The notes under the pieces are model-generated. The model ran no database searches and had not been told where the DNA came from. It saw nothing but the letters and a program-made list of their open reading frames with translations. Source: Plumapathes pennacea (taxonomy: Eukaryota; Cnidaria; Anthozoa; Antipatharia; Myriopathidae). From it: DNA of 64,000 nt. Every line of letters starts with the position of its first letter. Within the stretch, counting starts at the first letter, position 1. The translations under genes and the position numbers were made by a program. Positions 10,569 through 21,720 of the stretch are shown here, in pieces. The stretch lies in the NCBI GenBank assembly GCA_964036295.1, contig OZ038464.1, positions 3,042,501 to 3,106,500 of the forward strand. The letters run 5' to 3'.

Positions 10569-13500
10569 GTACGTGTATCTTCATTAGCAGGGTAGTAAAA
10601 ATCAGGGGAGGCGCTGTCCAAAATTTGAACCCCTTACACTTTAAGAGGGTTTTTGCTCAGTAACCTTGAGTAATGATCACGCTAAAACAAAACAATTCTT
10701 GTACCAATACAGCTTAATTGAGAAGACTAATCTTTATGCCGGGCATTTTTCACTGTAACACCGAAAGATAATTCACAAAACTCTCCAAGAAGCAGGAGAA
10801 CGAAGCACGTATATTGAACATTTTGAGCTAGGAATGCAACCAAAACATCTTCCATTGCAACGCTCCTTGACTGTTCTTTGTGTAGCTTTCAAAACTTAAA
10901 AGTAAGCACTAGAAAATACACTTGATAAAATTGCCGCTTTTTTCAGCTTATGGTAATTTTATAATCAGGGATTACTGTAAATTTTTTTGCGTGGCCACAG
11001 GCGTGGGAAGAAGGAGACACGGGTATAGTTTCGCGTGATTTTTGTTAGTCCGTTAGCTTAAGTGTATAATTTTTCCGGTCGTATATTTCAGATTTATTAA
11101 ATCTGGAAGAGTTTGAAGCAGAAGAGGGCTAAACTTAAAAATCTTTCTCTCGAAGAAAAAGAAGAAGCGCGGAGTACACAGCAGTGTAATTTGGGTTGTT
11201 GGGCATGCAGGGTCGAGGAACATCTGAAAACCAAGTCGCTTTTCACAGCTTATTTGTTGCCATTTCAATTAGAAAAACCCCCTGATTTGCTTAAAAACTG
11301 TATGCAGTTTTAATGGCTGCGAAGGCAAAAATGTGAACGATAATGACATACTGGATGTCGAATAACATTAACTGATTCATCGTAGTAATTAGGAACCTTT
11401 ACACAACTTTATATACCTTTGATGTTATGCAGTTATGATGGGAAATATTCCCTGAAAATGGCGGAAGCTAGTCGGAGGTCCAGCGACGAAGATTCTGCGA
11501 CATTAAAACCAACACCAGGTGAGAAAATGCTGCCACCTCTGCTGACCAGAATGAGCACGAAGAACACAAGAAACGTACGTGCATCTACATAGCAGGGAAG
11601 TGAAAATAAGGGAGGCGCTGTCCAAACTTCTACTTACACTTGGAGAGTTTTCGCTGTAAACTTGAGTAATGATCATGCTAAAACGAAACAATTCTTGTAG
11701 AGAGACAACTTAATTGAGAACTTTTCACTACGCCCTTGAAGACTAATGTTTATGCCGGGCATTTTTCACTGTAACACCTAAAGATAACTCAGAAAACTCT
11801 CCGAGAAACAGGAGGACGAATACTCGTATCAAACTCTTATTTTGCAATGATAACGCACGTATTATTGCACATTTTCAGCTAGAAAGGCAACCAAAAACCC
11901 TCACTCATCTTCCCTTACGCTCCTTGACTGTTCTCGGTGTTACTCATACATAATCATCTTGCAGAGTCAAACAAGAAAAGCGAAATAAATCACAGAAATA
12001 GTCCTTATTTTTTCTGGTCAGACATTTTGCAAGCATTACTCGAATTTACAGCGAAAAACCTTATAATACGTCATTTTGGGGTCCAAATGGGAACCATTTT
12101 ATATGCCCCTTACATTGTCACAAGCTGCAGATACAGTCCTAGTCTTTAGCAGGCTATCTATTACTATTTCCAGTTTATGTTCAGTAAGTCCATCAAAAGA
12201 CGGCCTAAAGCTGTATAGATACTTGAGCTTGGCTGCTGTTACAATCTAAGGTACAGTGGGAAAAGGGATCTTAATTTTAAACGTTCTTTACACTCAGGTA
12301 AACCATCTGTTAAGGAGCTAAACAGGTTGGCCCAAAAACTTCCTGAGCATTGGTATTCTCTTGCAATTGAACTCGGGTTGGACATATACGCAGTTGATAG
12401 CATTGATCACAACAATGTAGCATACTCGACCCCAGTTAGAAAAGCGCTCCGTGCACTGTTGGATTGGCATAACAAATTCCCATACGATGCAACGTATGAG
12501 AGACTCGCTGAAGCCTTAAAGCAAGTAGGCCGTGACGATCTAGGACAAGAGTTCTGCTTTCGACAGGTGAATTCAAAGGTAAGGTTGTTTTCTATAACAG
12601 CAAAAAAAACAAAAACAACAACAACAACAACAAAAACAAAACAAAAAATCAAAAACGAATAATACAGTCAGTCATATACGCACGTATTTATTAATAGAAC
12701 GTCTCTTCGAGATCGACAAGATTGTGTAAGCGAGTGAACCGGAGTTTCGAGCAGCGGCGCTACAATCGCGTTCACTAGTTACTCCCTCTGCTTATACTAT
12801 CTTGGAGAGCAAAGGAATCATTAAGGTCACATAAGATAGTAAAATGCGATTTAATCGTGAAATGTGTAACTGTAAAAGATTATTTAACTTTTCACAGTAA
12901 TCACTTCATATCAGGTTTTTTTTTTTGTTTTCTCATAGAGCGAGGAAACACATGGACAGCATGAAAGGGAAAAAAGTAAGTTTCCTCTTTTTATTTGACT
13001 AGTGATGCAAATACAGTGACTCACCCTCTAAAATGGACATTCTTTAAACCAGAAATCCGCGACATGAGAGTTTTCACTGCTCAGAAACAATACCTTGCGT
13101 TTAAATCACAGTTGTGATATTACAATTGTCAATCCTGTCTTAAATATATTTTTCGTCTTTTATGAGCCAATAATAAGCAAAAAAACATGGAATGAGGACA
13201 GTATACCTGGCATGCCCATTGAACCTCGCTCCTGTGGGTCGAAAACTTTGATCCGGCTTAAAAACAATGGGCTGATTTTTTAAACAAAGTCTAACTTAGT
13301 TGAAGTCTAGACGGATTCCGTAAACCAGGGTTCGCCGGAGGATAAACTGCATTTTCAAAACATATATAGGCGTCGGTATATAAAGACCTCGTTTAGCCGT
13401 GGTCCAATGAACGTGGCTATTGCTTGAATTATGTTTAGATCAGGGCTTTCTTAACCACGGTCCAAACCTTGTTTTAAAAATTGACCCATTGGGTGTACTC

Positions 13501-16500
13501 ACTGAAACCGATGCAAGAGAGGAAAAGTTCACGTAAATGATGATACCTTTCCAAGATATTCAGACTTTTGAAAGGAAAAGCACTGGGGGTGAGATTGTGT
13601 TTAGCAAACGGTAAACTTCATGAACCTGTGTCGAATTTCGTGCGCAAAAGGCTTTCACGATCAGCTGAGTTTATGGCAAACCTGTTATTGATTATGTGAC
13701 CGTTTTTAATGTGGAGTGTTATTTGGTGGAGTGGGAACCCGTTATGCTGGGCGTTGCCGCGTTGTTGAAGGGTGGCCGATACAGAGGAGATTAATTTGTA
13801 ACTACTAAACCCAGGTGTTAAAGGATTAATGTTGTAGATTCGAATGTAGTCATCTTTAATCTTACTCCAATGTACGTACGGTCGTTTTTTAATTTTTCAC
13901 TTTCGGATGTTATTAGGACCCAGCTCCCCACCTCAGAATGTCAAAGCTCGTAGCAATGGCCCAACCAGTATTCTAGTGGAATGGGACGAAGTGCCGGAGG
14001 ATGAACAGAATGGAGTCATCCAAGGATATCAAGTGGTTTTCACAGATTTGAAGACTACCAGTGAGAAGAGGGAGACAGTGAATGCTCCAACTCGACGTTT
14101 GGAACTGAGTTCACTAGAGCAATTCAGGAAGTATGACGTCAGTGTGCTGGCTTTCACGGAAGCTGGAAGTGGACCAGCAAGTTCTGCCCAGACAGTGATG
14201 ACCGGTAAAGAAGGTATGGTTATTGCTTTTCTCGATGTAATTTTAATTTCAGAAAATTAAGGCTGGACGGCGCCAGTGTATTTGGGCCGACTGGCGTGTA
14301 TCCAACACAGCTGTGTTTATAACGGGCCATTTTCCGAGACACCTGTTGCCTCCGATCGATCCGCTTCAAAACTGAACAAATTTACGATAGAAAGGTTTCA
14401 CTGGGCCTCGTCTCGAAACAGAGGCAGCAAGCATCTCCGAGATGGAGTGTTGGGAATGCGTAAACAAATTCTGTGTCCTTGAGCAGACTATGCACTGGCA
14501 AAATCTCCTTTTTCTGTAATCCACAATTGAAGACTTACTTGTTCTGTGTTGATAAGCTTACCTACCACGTATTGGTGAGTGAACAACAATGAACTTCCAA
14601 ATGAGGAGTCGTTCTGCCAATTTAGGGTATAAACAAGTTACGTATTAACGAGACGTTACAATGTGGGGGGATTTTCGGATTCTCGTCGCAATCAATAATA
14701 GGGCCCTGTACGGGGGGGTATCCATGTCCCCCGTCTGAATTTCAAAACTAGATATGTCGTAATTTCGAAACGTCCCTATGTCGTTCTTCGGAATTTCGAC
14801 CAGTGACATCATTCACGCAAAAATCTGAAACATCCTTCCGACATTTGTTAGGAAGCTCCCGAAAAAATTCAACCCTGAAGGTAAAGGTTCATTACACTCT
14901 CTACATTTTTTAAGCCATCCAATCATTTACAGTTGGGGAGGATCTCAGGTGCATTTCGTGGGTTTGAGCGCCGAAGGCGTGACACACTAGGGGGGTCCGG
15001 GGGCAGGCTCCCCCAGAAAATTTTGAAATCTAGATTCGCTGAAACACCATTTCTTGCATTTTGAGGACTCTTTTGAACAAATGTAAACGCTCAAAAGCCA
15101 ACACTTTCAAAACCGCACTTTTTGCGAAATGTACTAATACGCTGTTGTCAGTTTAGGGGTCAAACTCGAAAACGACAATGACATCATCCTCCGAGGGTGC
15201 TCCTCAGTGAAAGCGTGGAGTACTGCGTGAAACTCCACGGAAAAATGGGATAAAGAAATTTTTTGAGCGCCGAAGGAGCAAGCTGCCTATAGTGGGATTA
15301 GCCGCATGCTGCCCCGGATTTCGCTCTCTAAAATGCCATTTCCCCGCCTTCTAAAAAATGAAAAATGACTTTCAATAAAACTTCCTAACGATTAAAATGT
15401 TCTTTACACCGGACGTTTCGTAAATATACACGAGAATAAGGAGAAAGAGCGGAAACGCCGGAAACTTTGGAAGTTTACGTTGCGTGAAATGGCAATTCTT
15501 TTTCAACCACATTCAGCCAGAAGGAAAGACCTCCCAAAATGAAAAATTGTGTCAGATGTCCCGGATATTTCCTATCTCCCGATTCCCGGCAAAATTTTGC
15601 CGTTCTCCCAAAGCAGCGTTTGTTAGAGTTGACAAGAGTAGAGTCTGCTGTAAATCTGCTGTTAGCTGATAAAAGGGAAACGGCATCCAGAGACAAGCAC
15701 ACACACGTGGTCAGTCGGCAGCTGTGTCAATGTGTCAACGGATAAGTGAAGCTCGTAGGTGACTGTGACGTAGCCAAAAAATGACAGCATCCGCGCTAAA
15801 TTGACAAAAGAAGGAAGAAATTCGCCATGTACACGTGTTCACAAAACTGATTTCGCTGTCGAAATTTGTACCAAACACGAAATTCGCTGTCGGTTTGATT
15901 ATTATCATTGTCGCTGTCGGAATTTTCTCGCAGCGCCTTGTTGTTCGTCGCTAGTTCGTACCTCTCGTGTCGCCGTTTCAAGGCCGTGTCGCCGGTTCGG
16001 AATTACCCCTTACAGGGCCCTATTAATATATACTGTATCATATCTGTTCGTATATTTCAGAGCTATTATCACCAAGGTTTGGGTAATTTATCCTGGGTGT
16101 TGGACAAGCATATCGATAGCAAAAAAAACTTAGTCTTATCGGCTGATACATTCGTTGGCTTGCGTTGTCCTGTCTTCCAAGTTTTCAAGATTCAGGATCC
16201 CATTTCATAGCGCATCATAGGAGCCAGCAATCACATGATCTTTGGGAACCAATCGACAGCTCTATGACAAAAAAGCTATGACAAAATTGCAGCAGATTTA
16301 GATTTTGTCCGGGGTGGGGTACTCGGTGGAAAATCGGCCGCGGACGCCGTCAAACCCTGACCCTATTCAAGAGATGAATCTTTAAATAATTTATATAATA
16401 ATTATTATAATACCCTATCTAAGACTACGACTGGACCCATAATTATCCCCTATTCAAGAGATCGACAAAAAGGAAGCAAGAAAACAAAGGAACTCAAACA

Positions 16501-19500
16501 GAAGCTACAACCGTTCGACCTTTTTGTCCAATTACAAACGTTGTGAATATTTACATGTTTCACATTCTCCTGAATAAAATGGAAGAATTTAAGAAAAAGC
16601 AAACATCACGTTTATGGTTTCTTTCATAGTGACAGCGCACAATACTGTTTGAACTTGTTTTAAGTTGGCGGCGGAAGCGATGGGTAACGGCGTACGTACG
16701 AAAGCAATCCTCTGCAAGACGCCACGTCCGGAAGTCAGAAGATCATGATCCTGTTTAAGACACTAAAGCGTAACATCATATACCATGTTTGAGACACAGG
16801 ACTCTGAAAAATATACCCTATCCAGCGGCACACCCATGTTTCGGAAATATAGGGGAGTACCCCACCCCCTTACCCCGCCTCCTTTTAGGTTTCCATGTCC
16901 CTGTCCCTGTCCCAGTACTTTGTAAGTACTGTGTTTATTCCACTTGTTACAGTAGACATGATGACTTGTTTCTTATTCATATAATATACTGGTGAATATT
17001 TAAATAGTTTTCAATTTATTACGTTTGACAGAGTTTAAGCAACTAAAAGATCAGCTGGCCCAGTTCTATAAGGAAAGCATGTGCAGAGTTCAGGTGGCAC
17101 CTTGGGACCCAGATGACACAAAGGATATTGATGAAGTTTACACACGACTTTCCTGGAGCAGAGAAAACACTCAACCCAATGGAACACAAGGGGAAGAGCT
17201 GGATGACTACACTGACATTTTTCTTTGTCATAATGGCAATACTAATCCTGCAAGGATTGTTGTCTCTGGACAAGGAGGAATTGGCAAGTCCACATTCACT
17301 AAAAAGTTATCAGTCGATTGGGCAAAAGGAAAGAAAGAGGCATTGAAAAGGTTTGATCTGTTGTTAGTCATCAAATTGAGGGCTGTCTGTGGAAATTTCA
17401 TGGATTTCAAAAAAATGATTGTGCCATCTGGACTCTTACCTTGTGACGAGACTGCTCAATTGGAATGTCTGTTTAAATACATACCTGAAAATCAAGACAA
17501 AGTATTGATCCTGTTTGAAGGCTTTGACGAGTATGACAAAACAAGAGATACTCAATCAGATGTGTATAAGATTATAACACGAAATATGCTGACAAACTGT
17601 CATGTAGTAGTGACCACCAGGCCAGTTAAATTAGATCAGTTGAAGAAGTTCATGAATGCCCAGTACAAAATCAAGGGATTTACCTATGCAGACAAAAGAA
17701 AGTTTGCTTCAAAGTATGTTGGAGAAGACCAGTGTGAGACCTTCCTGGATTACTTGAAGGAGCATGGTCTTGTGGGCATGGCATCCATACCACTGATGCT
17801 GCTCTTTTTGTGCCTGCTGTGGAAGGAAAGAAAAGATCAACCTCTCCCAAGCTCAAGAACCGAACTATATCAAGGAGTTACACAATGTATTATTGATCAC
17901 TGCCATGCCAAAGTGTCCCATGATAAGCTTGACATAGAAGAATGCAGTGAGACACTGTGTAAGATTGGCAAAGTAGCATTTGAAGCACTACTTCAAGATT
18001 CTTTAATGTTTGACACTGCCCGGCTATCCAAGGAGGTACTAAGTGATGACATTGTACGACTTGGTTTTTTGTCAATGTCCAAAGTCCAGCACCAACGTTC
18101 CAAGTCTATGGCTTCATTTTTTCACAAGTCTGTTCAAGAATTTCTTGCTGCCTGGTACATTGCAAAACAGCCTCTTTCCCAAGGGATAAGTAACTTAGAA
18201 TCTCTAGAAGATTTTGATACTGTTTGCAACTTCCAAGCATGTCTTGAATTCGTTTGTGGCTTGTCAGTTGATGGTGCTAATGCTGTCTTCCTGCACCTTA
18301 AGAAGATCAGAGAGAAAGAGAATCTGGTACCAAACACTGACTTAGCAAGGCATTACAATGGCTTTACTGATATTCACAGGAAGTTTCAAAAATTGTGTGG
18401 TGAATTACTTCTAGCAGTAAACTGTAAAGAAGACTCTGTAGGAGCATATCTTGACTGTGTTGGTGGAGTGGTGCTGTTTCATGAATTCTATAAGTATGGA
18501 CCTATCAATGGCTCGGTACTTACACTGCTGCTTCGCCAGGACAGACTTGTTAGGCTTCTATTACCCAACTATCTGTACTTTTACAGCTCTGATCAGAACA
18601 GACACGAGGTTATGAAGGTGTTCGATCAAGAGGATGTCAGGGCGGTCACATGGGCATCTGATCAGTCTTACATTAAAGGCTCAGAGTTTTTTCAGAAAAC
18701 AAAATTTTATGTATATTTCTTATTAGAAAGAAAGGGAACTGCGTTCTACCTTTATTATGACGACTGCGAATTAACAATGGACGACGATTCTGTTGAGTTT
18801 TCACCTGAGTTAGTTCGCCTTTTTCAGCCTTCAGCTTCACACCAGAGTTGCTCAGAAGGTGATCCGTTTGAGCCTGAAAACGGTCAGATATTCGTGACAC
18901 ACCAACAATCTAGTGCTTTAGAAAATGAGCTGCCTGTACACGTGTTGTCATTTATCACTACAGCTCGTTTTAAGTGCGTCCCAGAAGATGCAGTTTTGGC
19001 TGAAATAGTGAAGAATGCTTCACACTTAACTTTCCTGGATTTATCAGACAACCCCTTTGGAGCTGGAGTGAGTGTTCTCGCCAGTCAACTGGAAAATCTT
19101 CCAAAGCTGGAGTGGTTGAACCTGGAGAACACAGAGATGAGTGAAAGAGAAGCCGCTGACCTCTCAACAGCGCTGGTTCATATTCCACACCTGACGTGTC
19201 TTTCGTTGGCTTCCAATCCCCTTGGAGCTGGAGTGAGTGATCTCGCCAGTCAACTGGAAAATCTTCCAAAGCTGGAGGTGTTGTACCTGGAGAACACAGA
19301 GATGAGTGAAAGAGAAGCCGCTGACCTCTCAACAGCGCTGGTTCATATTCCACACCTGAGGTTTCTTTGGTTGGGTTCCAATCCCCTTGGAGCTGGAGTG
19401 AGTGTTCTCGCCAATCAACTGGAAAATCTTCCAGAGCTGGAGACGTTGCACATGCGGAACACAGAGATGAGTGAAAGAGAAGCCGCTGACCTGTCAAGAG

Positions 19501-20612
19501 CGCTGGTTCATATTCCACACCTGACGCATCTTGATTTGGATGACAATCCCCTTGGTGGTCGTGGCGTCATTTGTTTGGCTGAGCAGATAGTGACCCATGT
19601 GCCTGAGCTGAAGTGGCTGGATCTTTACAACACAGGAATGGATGATGGGTGTAAAGCTGCTCTGGTGAAAGCCAAGCAAGACAGGATAAAAGCGGGAGGC
19701 AAGGATTTCACGGTGAGGATACTGACATGTGACATTTTATTGATCCTTCAATGCCCAAATATCCAGACTTAAATCCCTTTTATAACCTGACATAAAGTAA
19801 GTCAACCTGGAGGAAAGGATTCCAACGTGCATGTGAAACAACAGTTGTGATAAAATACATGGCTTTTGAATGGATATTCTCGTTTTTGTTGTTTGAATTG
19901 TTTTCAAATATTCCTTGAATTAGAGAAGACAATAAGAGCAAAATGTGGAGACACGTACGAGTGACGAGGCCTACAAAAGTTTGTAAATTCTATCGAGGTT
20001 TTTATCGTGATACAGTACCTTCGCGAGTGTCCGCTGAGATCTCCGTTTTCATTTGGAAAGACTGAAGAATGAAAACCTTTTGCATTGCAATTAATTTTCA
20101 TGTTGTTTTTAGTAGTGATACTTTTGTTTGCGCTCATGAAATGAATTTTGAACAACAATCACGGACCTTCGATGGATTTGTGTTAAAAATCTCTGGGGCA
20201 GAATTACGATGAACTCGGGCAGTTGTACTGTCAACTGAAAGCTTTTTAACATTTTTGTGGGAGTGGCTTTGAAGAGCTGAAAGGTAGAGTTGGAATAATC
20301 AGTCAAGGAACTAGCTAGTTTAGCTAAAGCATCATTTAACTAAAGATTTTGTGAAAGAAATATAAATACTTTCACCTGGACATTTGGGAAGTTAGGAGAA
20401 CACAAGAGTAGCCTACAGTTAGTTGTGTGTTTTTTTATTAAACTGTTACTGCCTCCTGCTCTTGCTAGACAGACGTTTCAAGGAGAAATTAATGAATTTC
20501 TTCATGCAGCTGTTTGATTCATTTAATGGATGTGGACAATGAATATTGTCTCTCTTGACAGATTAAAGGTGATGTAAATGGAAAAAAGTTTCAGCTCTCA
20601 TGCTACAACTGA
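10457..20612 (+). CDS. DEATH-FN3-NACHT-LRR receptor (NLR-like)
   Basis: This is a cytosolic NLR-type pattern receptor, inferred from domain families. The coding exons are 10457-10568 (or the alternative 11458-11518), 12298-12578, 12939-12975, 13917-14213, 17032-19712 and 20562-20612. Phases agree throughout, giving 1152 aa, or 1135 aa with the alternative exon. The domains in order are: an acidic N-terminal tail (1-37); a Death domain (about 40-128, with EHWYSLAIELGL and the DWH motif); an FN3 domain (about 145-240); a NACHT domain with Walker A GQGGIGKST near 322-330, Walker B LILFEGFDE near 402-410 and TTRP near 437; a winged-helix-end motif FFHKSVQEFLAAWYIA; and RI-type LRRs from about 906. 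The Walker B first Asp is Glu. The large exon shows no in-frame ATG near its acceptor, so it is not a separate gene start. The last small exon is the least certain: without it the frame runs to a stop at 19772. Confidence 0.82.
11433..11518 (+). other. NLR exon 2b (alternative N-terminus, copy b)
   Basis: This is a tandem copy of exon 2a, with the same six-codon upstream ORF (11435-11455) and a main ATG at 11458 (MAEASRRSSDEDSATLK). A 5-nt insertion puts the ancestral donor position (after 11574) out of phase. The same change makes a new CAG|GTGAGA donor after 11518, which is in phase 1 and joins the Death exon correctly. The alternative N-terminus is 20 residues. Confidence 0.6.
12298..12578 (+). 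other. NLR exon 3: Death domain
   Basis: The acceptor CACTCAG ends at 12297; incoming phase is 1. It encodes a complete Death-fold domain starting KPSVKELNRLAQKLPEHW. Two in-phase donors exist: after 12566 (CAG|GTGAAT) and after 12578 (AAG|GTAAGG). They differ by four residues (VNSK), and the second is the stronger match. A CAA-rich simple repeat follows. Confidence 0.8.
12597..12655. repeat. CAA/AAAAC-rich simple repeat
   Basis: Low-complexity AAC and CAA reiteration directly after the Death-exon donor. Confidence 0.8.
12939..12975 (+). other. NLR exon 4: 37-nt linker microexon
   Basis: It is flanked by CTCATAG and GTAAGT. It encodes SEETHGQHEREK plus one base. It changes the phase from 0 to 1 and is required to join the Death exon to the FN3 exon in frame, which strongly supports its reality. 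Confidence 0.7.
13265..13491. mobile_element. MITE related to the element at 9492-9615
   Basis: The ends are CAATGGGCTGATTTTTTAAA and TTTTAAAAATTGACCCATTG. The interior shares TCTAGACGG and GTCCAAACC-like words with the element at 9492. It lies in the intron between the linker and FN3 exons. Confidence 0.65.
13917..14213 (+). other. NLR exon 5: fibronectin type III domain
   Basis: The acceptor TTATTAG precedes 13917; incoming phase is 1. It encodes one FN3 domain, with SSPPQNVKARSNGPTSILVE, later GYQVVFTD, and an ending like VLAFTEAGSGPASS. Two donors, after 14204 (CCG|GTAAAG) and after 14213 (AAG|GTATGG), are both phase 1 and would give isoforms differing by three residues. Confidence 0.8.
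14214..17031 (+). other. Intron 5 of the NLR gene, packed with repeats
   Basis: No exon is supported. Two blocks share the phrase GAGCGCCGAAGG and a C/G-rich segment like GGGGGTCCGGGGG, near 14965-15040 and 15262-15310. A third element at about 16310-16870 has GGTACTC/GAGTACC ends and CCCTATTCAAGAG words, and is related to 31651-31999 and to a fragment at 7037-7115. Confidence 0.5.
16310..16870. mobile_element. GGGTACTC/GAGTACCCC-ended repeat
   Basis: It begins GGGGTGGGGTACTC and ends GGGGAGTACCCC, with CCCTGACCCTATTCAAG and ACCCTATC words inside. It is the same family as 31651-31999. Probably a non-autonomous DNA element. Confidence 0.5.
19020..19700 (+). repeat. 165-bp LRR-coding tandem repeats
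   Basis: Units of exactly 165 bp (55 residues, two LRRs each) start near 19026, 19191 and 19356, with a diverged fourth near 19521. Shared blocks include EMSEREAADLS and ALVHIPH. Near-identity at the DNA level points to recent duplication or gene conversion. Confidence 0.85.
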
Positions 20613-21086
20613 AGACAATCTGGAAATTTCTTTGCAAACCTGGTCTGCTGCAGCAGCTACAGCCAATACAAGACAACTGATACAGCTGCTAGTCTTCAAT
20701 GAGATTCCAGTTGTACACAGCAATCACTTCAAGCAACCACAACAATCTCTATGTGTTGGTTCTCTGTCCTCAGGTCATGGACTAATTGCAGTGCAGTGTA
20801 AGTATAAATCTCTGTGGGTTGGTTCTGTGTCCTGGTCATGAACTTTGCACTGTAAGTGTCAATCATGTTCTGACTAGTACAGAGTGGACAAGTTCGTAAC
20901 TGTTCTCCTGTTCACTAATGCTGATGAGGGTCATCTGAAATAATATTGTTTCCTGCACTTAACTTTTTAAGTCTTGTTTACATCATATTTACAACACAGT
21001 ACATATAGTCAAACAGTGACAAGTTCACAGAGAGATTAAGTTGTAACATTTTCCCCCTTCTTTTTATTGTCCCAAGTTGATTTCGG

Positions 21087-21175
21087 GGATGTCCTGGTGG
21101 TGCAGTTGGCAGGATGCTGGTTCTTGCCGGCACCAACCACTATGTTTCTAGTTCAATCCCCCCATGTAACAATTC
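21087..21175 (+). repeat. tRNA-derived SINE-like segment
   Basis: It contains an A-box-like TGGTGCAGTTGGCAGG and, about 45 bp later, a B-box-like AGTTCAATCCCCC, followed by an A-rich tract. It fits a tRNA-related SINE head or decayed tRNA pseudogene. I could not fold a convincing cloverleaf. Confidence 0.35.
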
Positions 21176-21404
21176 AGCAAGGAAAAAGAAAAAGAATTCT
21201 TATTTCATGGTGTACCTGAAAACTAGCTTGTATATTGCAAAGAGTATCACCACTTTAAACATAGTATTCACATTTACCTCTGTAATTTTCTTTCATCAGA
21301 ACAAGGATTGAATCTGATGCTGGATGACCCTGTTTGGTGCCTGAGGTTCTAGACGTTTTAGAGCTTGACTCTTAATGCAAGGGACTATTCTAATGTACAG
21401 TTTG

Positions 21405-21720
21405 TCAATACTGAACTACCCTCATAAAGTGAGGGGAGAAAAGTATATTACACATAGTTAGGATTTGAGTGAGTTGACTCTGGTCAGTTCAACCTGTTTT
21501 GGTAATCCTTTCCTTTCTTTGGTTGGAAACATTTGAGTTGAATTTGTTTTAAAGTTTTATATATGCAAGAAGTACAGTGTATTATAGTTCACAGTTTGTC
21601 AATATTGCACTACCCATCGCTGCTTAAATAGCAAGGGGTATATTACACAAAGTTAGGATGAGTGAGTTGACTCTGGTCAGTTCAATTTAGTTTGGTAATC
21701 GTTTGCCTGCATTTGAGTTT
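21405..21720. repeat. Two-copy direct repeat (~190 bp period)
   Basis: Blocks beginning TTTGTCAATA and ending with GACTCTGGTCAGTTCAA and TTTGGTAATC occur twice (about 21405-21515 and 21596-21705). Confidence 0.6.

Larger units (their letters stand above)
9885..11935 (+). repeat. 1.0-kb tandem duplication carrying exon 1-like and exon 2 modules of the NLR gene
   Basis: Two successive units of about 1 kb share order and sequence. Donor blocks CTTAAAAGTAAG occur near 9913 and 10895. Exon 2 begins at 10432 and again at 11433. A downstream block with TAATGATCA occurs near 10672 and 11666. Each unit therefore holds one presumptive untranslated exon 1 with its donor, and one translated exon 2 with its own initiator ATG. 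Confidence 0.8.

Noticed and set aside
17025-17031. NACHT exon as a gene beginning here
   Set aside because: The first codon is TTG, and TTGACAG is a splice acceptor in phase with the FN3 exon. No ATG suits a separate start.
18970-19518. 182-codon minus-strand open frame
   Set aside because: It is antisense to the LRR repeats of the NLR exon and mirrors their 165-bp periodicity; no independent signals.
20578-20841. 87-codon plus-strand frame after the NLR gene
   Set aside because: It overlaps the proposed tail exon in another frame and lies in the likely 3' UTR. It contains a small local duplication (TGGTTCT...GTCCT) and no domain.
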